DNA of 5,674 bases from Lachnospiraceae bacterium. Its GTDB lineage: Bacteria > Bacillota_A > Clostridia > Lachnospirales > Lachnospiraceae. Every line of letters starts with the position of its first letter. Position 1 is the first letter of the stretch. The notes under the pieces were generated by a model, which was not told the DNA's origin, made no database searches, and saw only the letters and a program-made list of their open reading frames with translations. The stretch covers positions 1 through 5,674 of the forward strand of contig JAFOYH010000110.1 of NCBI GenBank assembly GCA_017391465.1, given 5' to 3'. The translations under genes were made by a program, and so were the position numbers. Positions 1 to 5,674 of the stretch are shown here, one piece after another.

Positions 1-97
1 CTTCGACGATGTAAACGCCCTGCTCTGTACGTACTTTCGATTTTTTAATTAACTGTACCAGGTTCTTTACCTGGGCATTTGCTGTACTTGTAATCAT
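1..97 (-). CDS. TrmH/SpoU-family RNA 2'-O-methyltransferase, N-terminal fragment (cut by left edge)
   Basis: An open frame starts at the ATG at 97-95 and runs off the left edge after 32 complete codons. The protein begins MITSTANAQVKNLVQL and continues to a segment reading RTEQGVYIVE. This opening (ITS..N..VK.L..L, then R.EQG.(Y/F)(I/V)VE) is the typical start of the substrate-binding domain of TrmH/SpoU-type enzymes. Those enzymes transfer methyl from S-adenosylmethionine to a ribose 2'-OH in rRNA or tRNA. The catalytic knotted SPOUT domain lies outside the window, so the exact target (23S rRNA or tRNA) cannot be named. The ATG follows the pfkA stop codon by one base (TAA-C-ATG). No clear Shine-Dalgarno sequence lies upstream, so translation is probably coupled to pfkA. 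The family call rests on recognising the N-terminal pattern; being an in-frame partial gene is clear. Confidence 0.8.
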   Translation of the reverse strand, partial: MITSTANAQVKNLVQLIKKSKVRTEQGVYIVE

Positions 98-98
98 G

Positions 99-4569
<4,471 letters not shown>

Positions 4570-4578
4570 GGTAGATGA

Positions 4579-4585
4579 CACCTTT
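4579..4585 (-). promoter_or_regulatory. dnaE ribosome binding site
   Basis: AAAGGTG on the minus strand, nine bases before the ATG at 4569. It overlaps the alternative in-frame GTG at 4581-4579, which has no suitably spaced site of its own. It therefore decides the start in favour of the ATG. Confidence 0.65.
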
Positions 4586-4610
4586 CTTAAAAAAGCATAT
4601 AGATAAACTT

Positions 4611-4639
4611 ATTATACACAAAAAAGGGGGAAACAGCAA
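4611..4639 (-). promoter_or_regulatory. Likely sigma-A promoter of dnaE, overlapping the upstream terminator
   Basis: The minus strand has a perfect -10 TATAAT at 4616-4611. Exactly 17 bases upstream is TTGCTG (4639-4634), which matches the TTG of the -35 consensus. Transcription would begin about 4604, giving a leader of roughly 35 bases before the dnaE ATG. The -35 hexamer lies in the loop and 3' arm of the terminator hairpin of the preceding gene, and the spacer contains that terminator's T-run. Spacing and -10 are good but the -35 is only 3/6, so this is a prediction. Confidence 0.6.
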
Positions 4640-4652
4640 TCGCTGTTCCCCC
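4620..4652 (-). terminator. Rho-independent terminator after the HPr-like gene
   Basis: Read on the minus strand, GGGGGAACAGC (4652-4642), loop GATT (4641-4638) and GCTGTTTCCCCC (4637-4626) form an 11-bp stem with one bulged base. Six T residues follow (4625-4620). The hairpin begins 27 bases after the stop codon of the 78-residue gene. It should end that transcript, and any read-through from cvfB, before dnaE. There is no T-run directly after the stem on the plus strand, so it acts in one direction. Confidence 0.9.
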
Positions 4653-4679
4653 TGCATTTCGACTTTTTATATTTTCTAA

Positions 4680-4916
4680 TTAATGGCCGTTCATCATGAA
4701 GTTAATTAACTTATCGATGTCTTCTCTCTCATATGCGATAATTTCTAATTCCGGAATTTCGCCGTTAGAGAAAATGTTTGCCATAGATACATACTGACAT
4801 AATTTGGATTTCAGGTTCAGTCTGTCGCCTTCGCCTGTTACTAATTCAACTTTTCCTTTGCAGGAATCTACTGTGTTAAAAAATCCTTCAATATTTTTGA
4901 TGTTAGTTACTTTCAT
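4680..4916 (-). CDS. Small conserved-looking protein, probable divergent HPr-like domain without the active histidine
   Basis: 78 residues, function not established. The start at 4916 is set by AAGGAGG seven bases upstream; an in-frame ATG nine codons earlier has no such site and would place the ribosome site inside the gene. There is no signal peptide or membrane segment; cysteines are at 19 and 40. The predicted order is helix (6-18), two strands (22-35), helix (38-49), strand (55-62), helix (65-76). This and the stretch LNLKSKL...YVSM (33-45) resemble HPr, the PTS phosphocarrier, whose VNLKSIMGVMSL holds regulatory Ser46; Ser37 would be its counterpart. The HPr loop with phospho-accepting His15 (HARPA) is missing, so it cannot be an ordinary phosphocarrier. 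Crh of Bacillus is a known His-less relative, but the Ile47-Met48 patch is also changed here (Lys38-Leu39). I faintly recall similar short clostridial proteins labelled 'polya polymerase'; nothing here supports that activity. It has its own promoter and terminator. Confidence 0.85.
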   Translation of the reverse strand: MKVTNIKNIEGFFNTVDSCKGKVELVTGEGDRLNLKSKLCQYVSMANIFSNGEIPELEIIAYEREDIDKLINFMMNGH

Positions 4917-4923
4917 TGTGATT

Positions 4924-4930
4924 CCTCCTT
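4924..4930 (-). promoter_or_regulatory. Ribosome binding site of the HPr-like gene
   Basis: AAGGAGG on the minus strand, seven bases before the ATG at 4916. This near-perfect site decides the start and rules out the upstream in-frame ATG at 4943, which lies before it. It suggests efficient translation of the small protein. Confidence 0.9.
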
Positions 4931-4972
4931 TTCTTGGTTTCACTTGTTTTTGTAATTTCTGTTTACAACGTC

Positions 4973-5000
4973 AGTATAGCATTGTTACCAAAAATTTCAA
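4973..5000 (-). promoter_or_regulatory. Sigma-A promoter with extended -10, driving the HPr-like gene
   Basis: The minus strand has -35 TTGAAA (5000-4995), a 16-base spacer and -10 TATACT (4978-4973). The -10 is preceded by TGC, making an extended -10. Transcription would start about 4966, giving a leader of about 50 bases that ends in a strong ribosome site. I see no stable structure in the leader. No comparable promoter lies elsewhere in the gap between cvfB and this gene. Confidence 0.75.
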
Positions 5001-5012
5001 GTGTTTTTTGTG

Positions 5013-5064
5013 CAAATTCACAGCTTCGTGGAGTTTTCACAAATTCAACCGTCGGTCAAATTCA
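5013..5064 (-). repeat. Three exact copies of an 8-bp direct repeat upstream of the promoter
   Basis: The octamer TGAATTTG (minus strand) occurs at 5064-5057, 5047-5040 and 5020-5013, all between the cvfB stop and the -35 of the small gene. The steps between copies are 17 and 27 bases. The copies could be a binding site array for a regulator or chance in AT-rich DNA. The first two also form the flanks of a short imperfect hairpin (5042-5062; 9-bp arms including two G-U pairs, 3-base loop) that has no T-run and so is not a typical terminator. Confidence 0.35.
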
Positions 5065-5080
5065 TTTTTATCACATTTTA

Positions 5081-5674
5081 CTAACGAACTTTTAAGATAC
5101 GATTTTCTGTAATTTCGATTCTCCCTTCTTTATAAAGTTTCCCAACTGCACGTTTGAATGCATTCTTACTCATCTTAAATTCTCTCTGGATAATTTCCGG
5201 AGAAACTTTGTCGTTGAATGGTAAAACTCCATCGAATTCATCAATGACCTGCATCACGTATTCCGCATCTTCATCCATCTGCAAATGTGCTTTGCGGCGA
5301 ATGCTAAGATCCAGTTTCCCATCCGGTTTCACACCGGTCACACGTGCTTCTACCACATCACCGATTTCATATTCTCCGTGGAATTCTTTTGCTGGAATCA
5401 GTGCAGAGTACAGATTGTCAACTGCCACGAATGCACCGAAGTTTTTGCTGATTTCATAAATCACACCGTGTACGGTATCTTCTTTTGTATATGGAGATTC
5501 TTTTTTCAGATATTCATATACGTTCATTGTGGCGCAAAGGCGATTGCTCTTGTCAATGTACATTGCAACCAGCACTTCGTCTCCTGTGCAAACCTTTCTT
5601 GTCTGCTGCTTGAATGGAAGGAACAAATCTTTTTCCAGACCGCAGTCTAAAAATGCACCAATTTTTCCTACTTC
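5081..5674 (-). CDS. cvfB: CvfB/YitL-family S1 RNA-binding protein, C-terminal part (cut by right edge)
   Basis: The frame is open to the window edge and gives 197 residues ending in LKVR. The true start lies outside; a TTG at 5626 is an internal Leu codon, since 16 good codons precede it. Relatives in Staphylococcus and Bacillus are about 300 residues, with three S1 folds and a C-terminal winged helix, so roughly the first 100 residues are missing. Visible, numbered from the edge: most of an S1 domain (1-57, starting EVGKIGAFLDCGL), a full S1 domain (about 65-127, with GVIYEISKNFGAFV and DLSIRRK), and a winged helix (about 144-197, SPEIIQREFKMSKNAFKRAVGKL region). S. aureus CvfB binds RNA and affects virulence gene expression; the role here is likely post-transcriptional but unproven. 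No clear intrinsic terminator follows, so some transcripts may run on into the HPr-like gene. The family call is strong; the gene symbol is by similarity. Confidence 0.88.
   Translation of the reverse strand, partial: EVGKIGAFLDCGLEKDLFLPFKQQTRKVCTGDEVLVAMYIDKSNRLCATMNVYEYLKKESPYTKEDTVHGVIYEISKNFGAFVAVDNLYSALIPAKEFHGEYEIGDVVEARVTGVKPDGKLDLSIRRKAHLQMDEDAEYVMQVIDEFDGVLPFNDKVSPEIIQREFKMSKNAFKRAVGKLYKEGRIEITENRILKVR

Noticed and set aside
4570..4581. Four-residue longer dnaE start at a GTG
   Set aside because: The GTG overlaps the AAAGGTG ribosome site for the ATG at 4569 and adds residues (MSST) not expected before the family's N-terminal FTHLHVH.
4680..4916. Poly(A) polymerase function for the 78-residue protein
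   Set aside because: There is no nucleotidyltransferase motif (such as GG..RD or DxD), and the protein is far too short for that family.
5042..5062. Hairpin after cvfB as an intrinsic terminator
   Set aside because: The arms pair through nine positions, but two are G-U, the loop is three bases and no T-run follows on the minus strand. It is not a convincing terminator.
4804..5112. Plus-strand open frame of 102 codons across the small gene and the intergenic gap
   Set aside because: It crosses the promoter, ribosome site and half of a convincing minus-strand gene, has no ribosome site, and the encoded protein has no recognisable pattern. Other plus-strand frames inside dnaE, pfkA and cvfB are likewise shadows.
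5624..5626. TTG start for cvfB at 5626
   Set aside because: The frame stays open to the right edge and the 16 upstream codons read as a proper S1 strand (VGKIGAFLDCGL), so the TTG is an internal leucine.

Overview
The window reads as chromosomal housekeeping DNA from a low-GC Gram-positive bacterium, most likely a clostridial species of the Lachnospiraceae type. The clues are AT-rich coding sequence, strong AGGAGG-type ribosome binding sites, close-packed genes on one strand, a Firmicutes-type S1/winged-helix protein (CvfB/YitL family), and dnaE followed directly by pfkA. The genus cannot be fixed from the sequence alone. I see no mobile element, CRISPR array, tRNA or rRNA. All five genes lie on the minus strand, so transcription runs from the right edge to the left edge.

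In transcription order: (1) 5674-5081, the C-terminal two thirds of a CvfB/YitL-like S1 RNA-binding protein, cut by the right edge. (2) A 164-bp gap holding a good sigma-A promoter with an extended -10, then a 78-residue protein (4916-4680). I read this as a divergent HPr-like domain that keeps the NLKS segment around the HPr regulatory serine but has lost the active-site histidine loop. (3) A strong intrinsic terminator (4652-4620). The -35 half of the likely dnaE promoter lies inside this terminator. (4) dnaE (4569-1105), a full-length DNA polymerase III alpha subunit with an apparently intact PHP metal site, the three catalytic aspartates and a canonical beta-clamp motif. (5) pfkA (1079-99), ATP-dependent 6-phosphofructokinase, 25 bases after the dnaE stop. 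(6) The first 32 codons of a TrmH/SpoU-family RNA 2'-O-methyltransferase (97-1), starting one base after the pfkA stop and cut by the left edge.

dnaE, pfkA and the methyltransferase gene appear to form one operon that joins replication, the committed step of glycolysis and RNA modification. The HPr-like gene just upstream looks like a separate single-gene transcription unit. The rest of the window is ordinary core genome. The points most worth a second look are the His-less HPr-like protein, the terminator/promoter overlap before dnaE, and the Asn-to-Leu change in the phosphofructokinase catalytic loop.
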